24,605 bases of DNA, from NCBI GenBank assembly GCA_023399455.1, contig JAEWPN010000156.1, positions 1 to 24,605 of the forward strand, read 5' to 3'. Each line of letters starts with the position of its first letter. Position 1 is the stretch's first letter. Source of the stretch: Bacillota bacterium (lineage in GTDB: Bacteria > Bacillota > Clostridia > Lachnospirales > Lachnospiraceae). The notes under the pieces are model-generated. The model had not been told where the DNA came from. It saw nothing but the letters and a program-made list of their open reading frames with translations, and searched no databases. Positions 1 through 8,235 of the stretch are shown here, piece after piece. Both the position numbers and the translations under genes were made by a program.

Positions 1-108
1 CAGTCCGATATAATTAACAAAGATGAATTGCTTAAAAGAACTGCATGTATAGAAAAAGAGCTTTCTCATGAATATGAGAATGTAAGTGTCAGTTTTATAT
101 TTCCGTAA
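1..108 (+). CDS. C-terminal tail of an unidentified protein (partial)
   Basis: An open frame runs in from the left edge and stops at TAA 106-108, giving 35 residues that end in SVSFIFP. No family can be recognised from so short a tail. It is listed because the frame stays open to the edge and the palindromic operator of the next operon lies only 12 bases beyond the stop, as expected at a gene boundary. It could also be a chance open frame. Confidence 0.4.
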   Translation, partial: QSDIINKDELLKRTACIEKELSHEYENVSVSFIFP

Positions 109-119
109 AAATGCTAATT

Positions 120-136
120 CTACTGACGGTCGATAG
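120..136. promoter_or_regulatory. Probable TetR-type operator in front of the XRE/acyltransferase operon
   Basis: CTACTGACGGTCGATAG is an imperfect palindrome centred on G128. Its core ACTGACGGTCGAT matches 11 of 13 positions of the perfect palindrome at 4958-4970 in front of the ABC exporter, so the same TetR protein (8236-8859) probably binds both. A weak extended -10 (TGCTAATTC, 112-120) ends where the operator begins, so binding would block transcription. The shared motif is seen; the regulator assignment is inferred. Confidence 0.5.
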
Positions 137-186
137 CTTTTTAAATATGGACAGTTACAATAAACATAGGTAGAAGGGGGAATTCC

Positions 187-663
187 ATGGATAAAGACAA
201 ATTTGGGAAACTTGTCACTAACCGAAGAAAAGAAAAAAATATGACCCAGAAAGAACTGGCAGAGATATTATATTTGACCGATAAGGCGGTTTCAAAATGG
301 GAAAGAGGACTTAGTCTTCCTGATATTTCAATTTTAGAACCGTTAGCCAATGCTCTGGACATAACGGTAATGGAATTGCTGAAAGGAGAATGTATTGAGG
401 ACGAAAGCTGTATATCGACGGAAGATGCCAAGCAGCTCATCCATGATTCCATTGCCATTTCAGATGCGCAAATATCCAGAGTGCATACAAAGAGTAAAAA
501 TATCATCATTTTTTGTATTGTATGCCTTATGCTTCTTATCTCTATTATACTAAATATTATTTCCTTTACGACGGTGCCGGAGACGGTACAGGATAACCGG
601 AAGTTCAGTGAACAACAAGATTTTATCTATATAAATGAGCCGGAATACGAAGAAAGGGAGTGA
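187..663 (+). CDS. XRE-family HTH regulator with a C-terminal membrane anchor
   Basis: This 158-residue protein has an N-terminal Cro/C1-type helix-turn-helix at about residues 8-65, with the characteristic MTQKELAE, TDKAVSKWERG and LPDIS segments. A linker of about 40 residues follows, then one hydrophobic membrane helix at about 105-127 (NIIIFCIVCLMLLISIIL) and a short charged tail outside the membrane. Such membrane-tethered XRE proteins are common in clostridia and often control the neighbouring membrane-protein genes. The start ATG follows a GAAGGGGG ribosome binding site at about 173-180. The stop is only 7 bases from the next start, so it is the first gene of a three-gene operon. The tail may sense a membrane or envelope state, but no ligand can be read from the sequence. 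Confidence 0.9.
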   Translation: MDKDKFGKLVTNRRKEKNMTQKELAEILYLTDKAVSKWERGLSLPDISILEPLANALDITVMELLKGECIEDESCISTEDAKQLIHDSIAISDAQISRVHTKSKNIIIFCIVCLMLLISIILNIISFTTVPETVQDNRKFSEQQDFIYINEPEYEERE

Positions 664-670
664 ATGGAGT

Positions 671-1912
671 ATGAAAAAGAAAGAAGCGATTACCACATTT
701 TTTATATTTATGGGGTGGTGTATTTTTTTAGGTGTGTCGGGTTTTATTGAAGTACAAAAAATATCGAAAAATGAAATGTTAGGTTGGATGCTTCCTGCCT
801 CATTAATGGTGCTGTTGTTTTATGGAGCAAAAAGAGCTCCGGCGGGAGGTTATACGAAAGATACATTCTGTTTAAAAAAGAGTAAAGCATTTCAAGGATT
901 TTTGGCAGTTTGCGTTATCATGCACCATATGTACATAGTATTATTATCTGAGCTCGATTACAAAGGTGCATTGAGCATGTTTAAAAATTCAGGGGTCATT
1001 ATTGTAGGATTTTTCTTTTTTGGATCAGGATATGGACTTATTACGAGCTTACATCAAAAGGATAATTATTTAAAAGGCTTTATAAAAAAGAGAATATTTA
1101 CTGTGTTAGTTCCTTTTTTTATATGTAATTATGTCTATTTGACAACGATGCTTCTGATGGGTAAAAAGTATGCAATGAGTGATTTGCTGTATGTTTTTTT
1201 TGGAGTGAAGCTTTTAAATTCCCAAATGTGGTTTGCCGTGGAAATTATGTTTTTGTATATTCTGTTTTATGTCATATTCCGTTTTATCAAGCAGGAAAAA
1301 ATCGCATATATGATTATGGGAGCATGCATTGTGGCTATAATGGGTGGCAGTCTGTTGCTGGGACATGATTTGACAACTGCTGAGATCGTCAACTGGTTCC
1401 GGGGTGAATGGTGGTATAATACGACGTTTGTATTCTTTATTGGAATGCTCGCTGCCCGTTTTAAAGAAAAATTGCTTCCATGGATTAAAAAAAGATATTA
1501 TTTATGCCTGAGTATGCTTCTGATTCTCAGTTCGTTTTTTGGAATTATGTCGAAAAGGCTGCTTGAAGAAAAAGGTTATTGGATTGAGGATATATTTTAT
1601 AAAGGATATGCGGAAAAAATTGAGACATTAGCTTTCCAGCTCCCTATGGTTGTGTTTTCAGTTGGAGTAATTCTATTGTTTATGATGAAAATTACGTTTT
1701 ATAACAAAGCTTTAGAGTTTTTTGGCAGATTTTCACTTGAAGCCATATTGATTAATAATGTGTTTATCGTATGTCTGTTAAAGCTTGCTGTTGTAAACGA
1801 AATCTTATATATCATAGCGGTGTTTGCTGCAACGATATTGGCGGCCATGACTATCTATAAAATAAAATTATGGGTATTGGACAAAAATGATTATTTGTCA
1901 AGATGGAGGTAG
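671..1912 (+). CDS. Membrane acyltransferase-3 family protein
   Basis: This is a 413-residue integral membrane protein with about ten hydrophobic segments and the layout of acyltransferase family 3, whose members move acyl groups (often acetyl) onto envelope sugars or peptidoglycan. Early in the protein is FQGFLAVCVIMHHM, the region of the family's R-x10-H motif. The His pair is present, but the Arg position is Gln. A typical loop motif, RGEWWYN, lies near the middle. Toward the C terminus the usual IH of the last helices reads INN, so a conserved His is missing. The protein is clearly paralogous to the first acyltransferase domain of the next gene (KGYW, GEWWYN and QLPM are shared). I chose ATG 671 because AAAGGGAG (653-660) is well spaced from it; an in-frame upstream ATG at 635 has no such site. 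The substrate is unknown. Confidence 0.9.
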   Translation: MKKKEAITTFFIFMGWCIFLGVSGFIEVQKISKNEMLGWMLPASLMVLLFYGAKRAPAGGYTKDTFCLKKSKAFQGFLAVCVIMHHMYIVLLSELDYKGALSMFKNSGVIIVGFFFFGSGYGLITSLHQKDNYLKGFIKKRIFTVLVPFFICNYVYLTTMLLMGKKYAMSDLLYVFFGVKLLNSQMWFAVEIMFLYILFYVIFRFIKQEKIAYMIMGACIVAIMGGSLLLGHDLTTAEIVNWFRGEWWYNTTFVFFIGMLAARFKEKLLPWIKKRYYLCLSMLLILSSFFGIMSKRLLEEKGYWIEDIFYKGYAEKIETLAFQLPMVVFSVGVILLFMMKITFYNKALEFFGRFSLEAILINNVFIVCLLKLAVVNEILYIIAVFAATILAAMTIYKIKLWVLDKNDYLSRWR

Positions 1913-1915
1913 AGG

Positions 1916-4822
1916 ATGAAGATAAGTAAGTTAGCAGCCAGTTGTTTGGGATTTTTCGGGGGTATTGTAATTGCTCTGATGAATCCGATGGTTTGCAGTG
2001 CGGCACCGGAGGGGTATACCGAATATAAAGTACAGGGGCATTCCATCTCATTTCCGGATGACTGGTATGTGATGTATGAAGGAAAAGAAGATTTAGAAGA
2101 AATCTATACGATGTATCAATTAGATTCCTATGAAAGTTTTCAAGAACGTTTGGATGGGGCCATTCTGGAAGCAGTGAATGTGGCAGATGCCGATTTGAAT
2201 TCGCAGACGGGAGCTCTCGAAAGTGAAAATGGTATGGATCTGTTTATGTTGGAGGATACGGGAAAATTTCCGCTTGATTATAAGGAATTAAAAGAGCAGC
2301 CTGAGGATGTGCGGCAATCTTTTTTAGAAGCTTATGCGAATCAAATGAAATCCGAATCGGGAATGAGCTTGGGAGATACATATTTAGCGGAAGGAACCAA
2401 TGCGGATTTTGCGGTTATTACGCTTTCCTATCTGGATTATCATTATATAGTAGCCGGTACGGTAAGCGGTGGAAGAGTTTTTACAATTATGACGTTATCC
2501 CGGAATGAGGAAGAGGTTATATCAGAAAAAGAAGAAATTGTAGGGGAGATTCTGCAAAGTTATTGCTTGGAAGAAACCGCAGTGAGTGCGGACGGAGGAG
2601 AGGAAGCAGAAGATACTGCTGTCATAAACCAGAGTCCCGAAAATATCACGATAGAGAAAGAAGTGATAGAGATATCGCTTGGTATATTTATAATCCTTCT
2701 TCTTGTACTATTACTTGTCGGAGTAAAAGGAAAAAAGAAACAGGAATTTCATGAGGATGCCTTTTCCCTGTCCGTTATGAAAGGACTCCAAGGCTTTTGT
2801 GCCGCTGGCATTATATTGCATCATTTGGCACAGGCTATTACTCAGAATAACAATCTTGACAAGGGAACGCTGAATTTGATGTGTGATATTGGTGTCTTTT
2901 TTGTCGGAGTATTTTTCTTTTGTTCAGGCTACGGAGTGTATACGAGTCTAAAAACAAAACCGGATTATTTAAAAGGGTTTCTCCCTAAAAGGCTGTCGAC
3001 AATTTTAGTGCCGTTTTATACAGGAAATACAATATTTGTACTGACATCCATATTGTTTGGCGAGACATTTACAAAAGCTGAATTGATCAGTGCTCTTACG
3101 GGTTGGGTTTTATTGAATACACAGCTTTGGTTTATTGTAGAAATTTTTATATTATATATTGCCTTTTACATCTTATTTAAGATTTTGAAAAATGAAAAGA
3201 CCGCTTTTATCTTTATGGGTGTATTTATTATTGCCTTCACGGCGGCAAGCTTATTTCTCGGACATGATTTCCAGACAAAAAGCGGCGGTGCCTGGTTAAA
3301 AGGTGAGTGGTGGTATAACAGTATTCTTTTATTTTATATTGGGATGATATTTTCCAGATATTATAATGCTCTGCTTGCAAACATTAAAAAGAATTACCTG
3401 GTATGGCTGTCAGCCGGTCTGATAGGAAGCGGTGTTTTTTATGCATTAACAGAATATATGCTGAAAACAAAAGGCTATTGGGCAGAGTGGGACGGACACC
3501 CGGGGTATCTGGAAAAAATACAGACATTATCATGTCAGCTTCCGATGATCATATTTATGGTTATAACATTTTTCTTAATTACGATGAAGTTTCAATTTAA
3601 AAACGATTTACTGGCTTTCTTGGGGAAAATTGCAATTGAGCTTTACATTATTCACAACTTATTTATTATATATTTAAGAAATCAAATAGAGATTAAAAAT
3701 GATTTCATATATATAATATCTGTATATATATTAGCTATTTCAATGGCAGTGCTGCTTCATGCATTTGACCAGAGGGTCATGGCCCTTATTAAGGGTAAAA
3801 AACCAGGCGGAGGCGGTGGAGAAGGTATAGAAGAACAAAAAGACACTAAATTAGATAGTCAAAGAGAATATTTTATAGATTGTATGAGACTCTTAATGAC
3901 ATTTTTCGTAGTGTTTATTCATTCACCGTTTGGAGGAAAGGCAGGAGAAATTTTCTTTTGCTTTGGAAAGATGGCAGTTCCCTTTTTTATTGTAGTAAGC
4001 GGTTACTTTTGCTTCTCCGATAAAACAGAAATTTTTGAGAAAAGAATCAAGAAACAGGCAAAGCGTATTTTTATGTTCTGCGTGGGTGCTAATTTTTTAT
4101 ATGTATATTTATATTTAATCGGAAATAAGCTTGGGATTATACCGGTAGGGATCCAAAAGCAGGTCAACGATTCAAGCATTGTAGATTTGTTTCTTTATAA
4201 TCAGTCACCGGTAGCAGATCATCTATGGTTTTTAGGTTCTTTGTTTTATGCACTTATACTGATGCTTGTACTAATAAAGATTAAGTGTCATAAGAACATT
4301 TTGTTTTTGGCGCCGGTATTGCTTTGCATTTATCTTTATCTGGCTTACAATGGCGGAGGGGACTTCATCAGGTATAGAAATGTACTCATTGTAACACTGC
4401 CTTATTTTATGATGGGGTGTTTGATTCACCGGTACAAACAGAAAATCCAGGAAATAGTTAAGCCCGGCATAGTAATCAGTGCAGCGGCAGTTTTCGTTGT
4501 GTGTGTTGCGGGCGAGTATTTAATACGAAAAAATACCGGAGTTCCATACTTAAGTATTGAAGTGCTTGTATATCTTGTGGTTCTTGTTTGTTTATACTAT
4601 CCGAACATAGGAAGTAAGGGGATTGTTTGGTGGCTTGGCTCTAAATGTACGCTTCCTGTATACATTTGGCACATGGGTGTATTATGGGTTCTCTGGTTTG
4701 TGTATACAAGCTTTGCAAAAACTTATCCTGCGGCAGTTACAGTGATCGCATTTGTGCTTCCGCTGTTGCTCTCGGCCTTTATAGGAAAAATAAAACAGCA
4801 TAGTCGTGAGAAATTATTATAG
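1916..4822 (+). CDS. Fusion protein: secreted domain plus two tandem acyltransferase-3 domains
   Basis: This 968-residue protein starts with a signal peptide (about 1-29, cleavage near CSA-AP). An extracellular domain of about 220 residues follows, with a pattern (HSISFPDDWYV near its start) recalling PsbP/DcrB-like envelope domains. A membrane helix lies at about 250-270. The first acyltransferase-3 domain (about 280-625) is closely related to the upstream gene, with QGFCAAGIILHH and GEWWYN. A glycine-rich linker near residue 630 (PGGGGGEG) leads to a second, distantly related acyltransferase-3 domain (about 650-965). That domain keeps the R-x10-H motif in MRLLMTFFVVFIHS and resembles OatA/VanT-type acyltransferase domains. 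About twenty membrane helices are expected. The start is 3 bases after the previous stop, behind GATGGAGG. Two AT3 domains in one chain is unusual. A plausible role is O-acylation of a surface polymer, but the substrate is not known. Confidence 0.93.
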   Translation: MKISKLAASCLGFFGGIVIALMNPMVCSAAPEGYTEYKVQGHSISFPDDWYVMYEGKEDLEEIYTMYQLDSYESFQERLDGAILEAVNVADADLNSQTGALESENGMDLFMLEDTGKFPLDYKELKEQPEDVRQSFLEAYANQMKSESGMSLGDTYLAEGTNADFAVITLSYLDYHYIVAGTVSGGRVFTIMTLSRNEEEVISEKEEIVGEILQSYCLEETAVSADGGEEAEDTAVINQSPENITIEKEVIEISLGIFIILLLVLLLVGVKGKKKQEFHEDAFSLSVMKGLQGFCAAGIILHHLAQAITQNNNLDKGTLNLMCDIGVFFVGVFFFCSGYGVYTSLKTKPDYLKGFLPKRLSTILVPFYTGNTIFVLTSILFGETFTKAELISALTGWVLLNTQLWFIVEIFILYIAFYILFKILKNEKTAFIFMGVFIIAFTAASLFLGHDFQTKSGGAWLKGEWWYNSILLFYIGMIFSRYYNALLANIKKNYLVWLSAGLIGSGVFYALTEYMLKTKGYWAEWDGHPGYLEKIQTLSCQLPMIIFMVITFFLITMKFQFKNDLLAFLGKIAIELYIIHNLFIIYLRNQIEIKNDFIYIISVYILAISMAVLLHAFDQRVMALIKGKKPGGGGGEGIEEQKDTKLDSQREYFIDCMRLLMTFFVVFIHSPFGGKAGEIFFCFGKMAVPFFIVVSGYFCFSDKTEIFEKRIKKQAKRIFMFCVGANFLYVYLYLIGNKLGIIPVGIQKQVNDSSIVDLFLYNQSPVADHLWFLGSLFYALILMLVLIKIKCHKNILFLAPVLLCIYLYLAYNGGGDFIRYRNVLIVTLPYFMMGCLIHRYKQKIQEIVKPGIVISAAAVFVVCVAGEYLIRKNTGVPYLSIEVLVYLVVLVCLYYPNIGSKGIVWWLGSKCTLPVYIWHMGVLWVLWFVYTSFAKTYPAAVTVIAFVLPLLLSAFIGKIKQHSREKLL

Positions 4823-4854
4823 GTTCTCCCTGCCTTTAAGTTGGCATAGATACG

Positions 4855-4913
4855 AAAAAGCCTCGTGCATTTTAATCTGAATTTCCTGGATTAGAGTGTG
4901 GAGGCTTTTTTTT
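4855..4913 (+). terminator. Rho-independent terminator of the acyltransferase operon
   Basis: AAAAAGCCTC (4855-4864) pairs perfectly over 10 bp with GAGGCTTTTT (4901-4910) and is followed by more T. The loop of about 36 bases can form a further short AATC/GATT stem. It separates the acyltransferase operon from the ABC exporter promoter just downstream. Confidence 0.85.
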
Positions 4914-4918
4914 GAAAC

Positions 4919-4947
4919 TTGACATTTAAAATTTGAAAATGTAATAT
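4919..4947 (+). promoter_or_regulatory. Strong sigma-A promoter of the ABC exporter operon
   Basis: A perfect -35 TTGACA (4919-4924) is separated by 17 bp from TAATAT (4942-4947). Transcription should start near 4954, just in front of the first TetR palindrome, so the promoter looks strong but repressed. Confidence 0.85.
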
Positions 4948-4957
4948 AAATATATCG

Positions 4958-5000
4958 ACCGACGGTCGGTATGTTTTTTGAACTATACCAACCGTCGGTA
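4958..5000. promoter_or_regulatory. Two tandem TetR-type operators
   Basis: ACCGACGGTCGGT (4958-4970) is a perfect 13-base palindrome. A second site, TACCAACCGTCGGTA (4986-5000), is the same motif with one mismatch between arms. Centre-to-centre spacing is 29 bases, about three helical turns, so two dimers would sit on the same face of the DNA. Both lie just downstream of the -10 element and before the ribosome binding site, a normal arrangement for repression by the TetR protein encoded at 8236-8859. Confidence 0.75.
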
Positions 5001-5037
5001 GGGGGACGTTATAGCAGTCGAGGAGGAGACACATAAT

Positions 5038-7368
5038 ATGAAGTTATTGTTTAATCTTGTCCGAAAGGACTTTAAAAGAAACAGGATTATAACAACTGCT
5101 CTTGCAGTATTTATGATTCTTTCCGCTGTTTTTATGTCAGGCGGGCTGAGGATTACAGGCATCATGATATCCTCATTAAATGGCTTAAATAAGGTTGCTG
5201 TACCGCCAGAATATGTACAGATGCACAAGGGAGAATATGATGAGGAAGCATTTAACGATTTTGTGAAGGAACAAGATGGTATAAAAGATGCGTTAATAGT
5301 TAAGATGCTTGATATTAATAATAAACATATTATCTACAAGGGAGAATCCTTAGAAAAGTGTCTGATGGATAATGGATTTGTTACACAGAATGAAAAATTT
5401 GATTTTCTTCTTGACCAAAATAACAAAATCGCAGTAGTTCAGGATGGAGAAATCGGAGTTCCCGTTTACTATGCAGAGGTTTTAAACATAAAGGCGGGAG
5501 ATACAATCGTTCTCCGAGATGGAAATTATCAGAAAGAATTTAAGGTATCTGCAATTATCCGCGATTCTACGATGAATTCAGCGCTTTCCTATTCAAAACG
5601 CTTTCTTATCAGTCAGAACGATCAGGATGAATTGGCTCTTCATATGGGCGAATGGGAATATTGCTTTGAATTTCTCTTAAATGAAAATGTGTCCCCTGCA
5701 GTCATGGGAAATACATATATGGATGCAGGCATGCCATCTAACGGAGTGGCGGTTACAACAGGGATTTTCAATATGATTAATGCTTTTTCATATGGGCTGA
5801 TAGCCGTGGTAATTATGGCGATTAGTATTTTATTGATTATTATGTCAATATTATGTCTGGCTTATATTATACGGGCTACTATGGCAGAAGAAAATTATTC
5901 TATTGGAGAAATGAAAGCAATTGGAATTCCAGAAATGGATATTGAGAAAATATATCAAATCAAATATACCGTACTTGTGCTGGCAGCGGCAATTATTGGC
6001 TATTTGGCCGCCATTCCTTTTGGAGATTTTTTTTCTGAAACGATAATCAGATATTGCGGATATGGAGACAATCAGAGGATAAAATGGGTACTTCCTTTAG
6101 CGGGAGTTGTCCTGCTCAGTTTTTTTGTAATATTTCGGTGCCATAGGATTATCCGACGAAATTTAAACAGTACGGTCGTGGAGTTAATGCGCGGGGAGGA
6201 GAAAATAAATAAAGAAGGATATTATGCACTTCCTACAAAGGAACTTAAGTGCCGTAACCTTGTAATCGCTTTAGGAGAACTTAAATGTAATTGGAGGGAA
6301 TACTTTCTGATTCTTTTAATATTTGTATTTTCATCCTTCTTGATTCTGCTTCCCATGAATATGAATAATACCATTGATAACCCAGCCTTTTTAACTTATA
6401 TGGGTATTGGAAAAAGTGACATCCGTATCGATATTCAGTACAGCGAGAATCTGATTGAACAAAAAGAAGCATCGATTGCTTATCTGGAAAAGGAACCGGA
6501 GATTGGTCGGTTTTCAGTCTACAAGAACGGTTATGTACAGTCTCGGAACGGAGATGGAGAACGGGAATATATTCGTGTGCAAAATGGGGATAACTTTGTT
6601 TTTCCATTAGAATATCTGGAAGGAAATGCACCTGCGGAGAAGAATGAGATGGCTCTTTCTTATTTGAATGCCATTGATCTGGAGAAAAAAGCAGGTGATT
6701 ATGTAACTGTTATTTATCAGGGGAAAGAACTTATCTTTCGTGTCTGCGGTATCTATCAGGATATTACTTATGGAGGCAAAACGGCAAAAGCAGCTATAGA
6801 TTTCGATATTAAAGATATAGAAAGTTATATGATTTATCTGGATGTTCGTGAGGGCGTAGACATTGATAAAAAAGTTGCTGAAATGAGAACTCTATTATCC
6901 GATAGTAAAATAACCCCTGTGAATGAATTTGTTTTCCAGACACTTGGAGGTATCGTGGAGAATATGAGTTTAGTGGAAGGGGTAGCTATAGTGATTTCCT
7001 TACTATTTTCTATTTTAATTACTATAATGTTTTTGCAGCTTATTACAGCAAGGGAACATAGTGCAATAGCAATTAAAAAAGCAATTGGATTCTCGACCCG
7101 TGATATTAGGATACAGCTTGGAATCAGGATTCTTGTTATCCAGTTTTTATCAATTTTAATAGGGACTATTCTTGCCAACACGCTGGGGGAAATTATATTT
7201 GCTGCAATGCTTTCTCCTTTAGGCGTAGCCAGAATAAAGATGTTGATAGAACCGGTTTGGGTTTACCTGATTTGTCCGTCAGTACAGTTATTAGTGGTTG
7301 CTATTACCGTAATCATTGGGACGAGGATTATAAGAAACTATCATATTAGAGATCAAATAATGGAATAA
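5038..7368 (+). CDS. ABC exporter permease, two FtsX/MacB-type domains
   Basis: This 776-residue membrane protein has the duplicated FtsX layout. A first helix (about 17-38) is followed by an extracytoplasmic domain of about 200 residues and helices 2-4 (about 245-375). Helix 5 (about 422-443) is followed by a second outer domain and helices 6-8 (about 645-765). Short cytoplasmic motifs before each core (MAEENYSIGEMKAIGIPEMDI; AREHSAIAIKKAIGFSTRDI) are the coupling segments that contact the ATPase. Such full-length permeases export peptides, lipids or antimicrobials, or act with them in resistance. The start ATG lies 11 bases after AGGAGG (5021-5026). The ATPase gene follows after 10 bases. 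The substrate is unknown; the tight TetR control suggests detoxification. Confidence 0.93.
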   Translation: MKLLFNLVRKDFKRNRIITTALAVFMILSAVFMSGGLRITGIMISSLNGLNKVAVPPEYVQMHKGEYDEEAFNDFVKEQDGIKDALIVKMLDINNKHIIYKGESLEKCLMDNGFVTQNEKFDFLLDQNNKIAVVQDGEIGVPVYYAEVLNIKAGDTIVLRDGNYQKEFKVSAIIRDSTMNSALSYSKRFLISQNDQDELALHMGEWEYCFEFLLNENVSPAVMGNTYMDAGMPSNGVAVTTGIFNMINAFSYGLIAVVIMAISILLIIMSILCLAYIIRATMAEENYSIGEMKAIGIPEMDIEKIYQIKYTVLVLAAAIIGYLAAIPFGDFFSETIIRYCGYGDNQRIKWVLPLAGVVLLSFFVIFRCHRIIRRNLNSTVVELMRGEEKINKEGYYALPTKELKCRNLVIALGELKCNWREYFLILLIFVFSSFLILLPMNMNNTIDNPAFLTYMGIGKSDIRIDIQYSENLIEQKEASIAYLEKEPEIGRFSVYKNGYVQSRNGDGEREYIRVQNGDNFVFPLEYLEGNAPAEKNEMALSYLNAIDLEKKAGDYVTVIYQGKELIFRVCGIYQDITYGGKTAKAAIDFDIKDIESYMIYLDVREGVDIDKKVAEMRTLLSDSKITPVNEFVFQTLGGIVENMSLVEGVAIVISLLFSILITIMFLQLITAREHSAIAIKKAIGFSTRDIRIQLGIRILVIQFLSILIGTILANTLGEIIFAAMLSPLGVARIKMLIEPVWVYLICPSVQLLVVAITVIIGTRIIRNYHIRDQIME

Positions 7369-7378
7369 GGAGTCCGCC

Positions 7379-8134
7379 ATGATAAAAATAGAACAGATAA
7401 GCAAGTCCTTTAAGGGCACAAAAGTATTAAATGATATAACATTTGAAATTAAGAAAGGAGATTTTGCTGCGGTTATGGGGCCGTCCGGCTCAGGGAAATC
7501 AACGCTTTTATATAGCGTCAGTGGAATGGATAGCGTCAGTGAAGGCAGAGTAATGTTTGAAGGTGTGAATATTATCGAGTTACAGGAAAGCGCGCTGTCC
7601 CATTTTAGGCTGACGAAGATGGGGTTTGTATTTCAAAATGCTCAAATGCTGAAAAATCTGTCTGTTATAGATAATATTATTTTGCCTGGACTTGTAGCAA
7701 AGAAAGAACCGGCTGAGAATATCAGAAAACGCGCATACGAACTGATGAAACAAATGGAAATTACAGGAATTGAAAATCGTGATATTAAAGAAGTTTCAGG
7801 AGGAGAACTGCAGAGGGCATCTATTTGCAGAGCTATGATCAATAATCCGGAAATCCTTTTTTTGGATGAACCTACCGGTGCGCTTAATTCCGAGGCTACA
7901 GATCAGGTTCTGGGAATTTTAGAGGATTTAAACAGGAATGGGATGACAATTATGGCAGTTACACATGACCAAAGAGTTGCAGCAAAAGCAAAAAAAGTTC
8001 TTTATATAAGTGATGGTCAGATTGCTGCCTGTAAGGAATTCAAAACAGGTGAAGACCGTGTATTAGAACTGGATAACTGGATCAAAGGGTTGCGGTTTCC
8101 GTCAAAAAACATTTACCCGTATCCCACCGTGTAA
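7379..8134 (+). CDS. ABC exporter ATP-binding protein (MacB/LolD type)
   Basis: This 251-residue ATPase has all core motifs: Walker A GPSGSGKST (34-42), Q-loop FVFQN (83-87), signature SGGEL (140-144), Walker B ILFLDEP (159-165) and the switch His in VTHD (H196). The insertion of the LolD/MacB subgroup before the signature and the partner permease place it in that group. The start ATG follows AAGGAG at the end of the permease gene, so the pair is translationally close. The last dozen residues (ending NIYPYPTV) extend beyond the usual end of the family and lie over the region where the next gene's promoter begins. It energises the permease encoded at 5038-7368. Confidence 0.95.
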   Translation: MIKIEQISKSFKGTKVLNDITFEIKKGDFAAVMGPSGSGKSTLLYSVSGMDSVSEGRVMFEGVNIIELQESALSHFRLTKMGFVFQNAQMLKNLSVIDNIILPGLVAKKEPAENIRKRAYELMKQMEITGIENRDIKEVSGGELQRASICRAMINNPEILFLDEPTGALNSEATDQVLGILEDLNRNGMTIMAVTHDQRVAAKAKKVLYISDGQIAACKEFKTGEDRVLELDNWIKGLRFPSKNIYPYPTV

Positions 8135-8138
8135 GACC

Positions 8139-8168
8139 TTGTCAATTGATGGTAAGTAAGGGTATAAT
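8139..8168 (+). promoter_or_regulatory. Probable separate promoter of the TetR gene
   Basis: TTGTCA (8139-8144) and TATAAT (8163-8168) are separated by 18 bp. A start of transcription near 8175 means the upstream in-frame codons from 8146 cannot be the translation start when this promoter is used. A short stem AAGCATC/GATGCTT lies in the leader. No TetR palindrome is seen here, so autoregulation is not evident. Confidence 0.6.
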
Positions 8169-8235
8169 CAAGAAATATAAGAAATATATGAAAAGCATCA
8201 GGAGCTTTAGATGCTTCAAAATGAGGTTGATATGT

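Noticed and set aside
635..670. Longer start of the first acyltransferase gene (ATG 635)
   Set aside because: It overlaps the XRE gene by 29 bases and has no ribosome site, while ATG 671 has AAAGGGAG in front and begins with a normal MKKKEA terminus.
6281..6631. Minus-strand open frame inside the permease gene
   Set aside because: It is fully covered by a clear FtsX-type gene on the other strand, and its product has no recognisable domain or ribosome site. The same holds for other long frames opposite strong genes, for example 9513-9788 and 18720-19034.
8146..8235. N-terminal extension of the first TetR protein
   Set aside because: It would overlap the TTGTCA-18-TATAAT promoter, adds 30 residues not usual in the family, and ATG 8236 has its own ribosome site.
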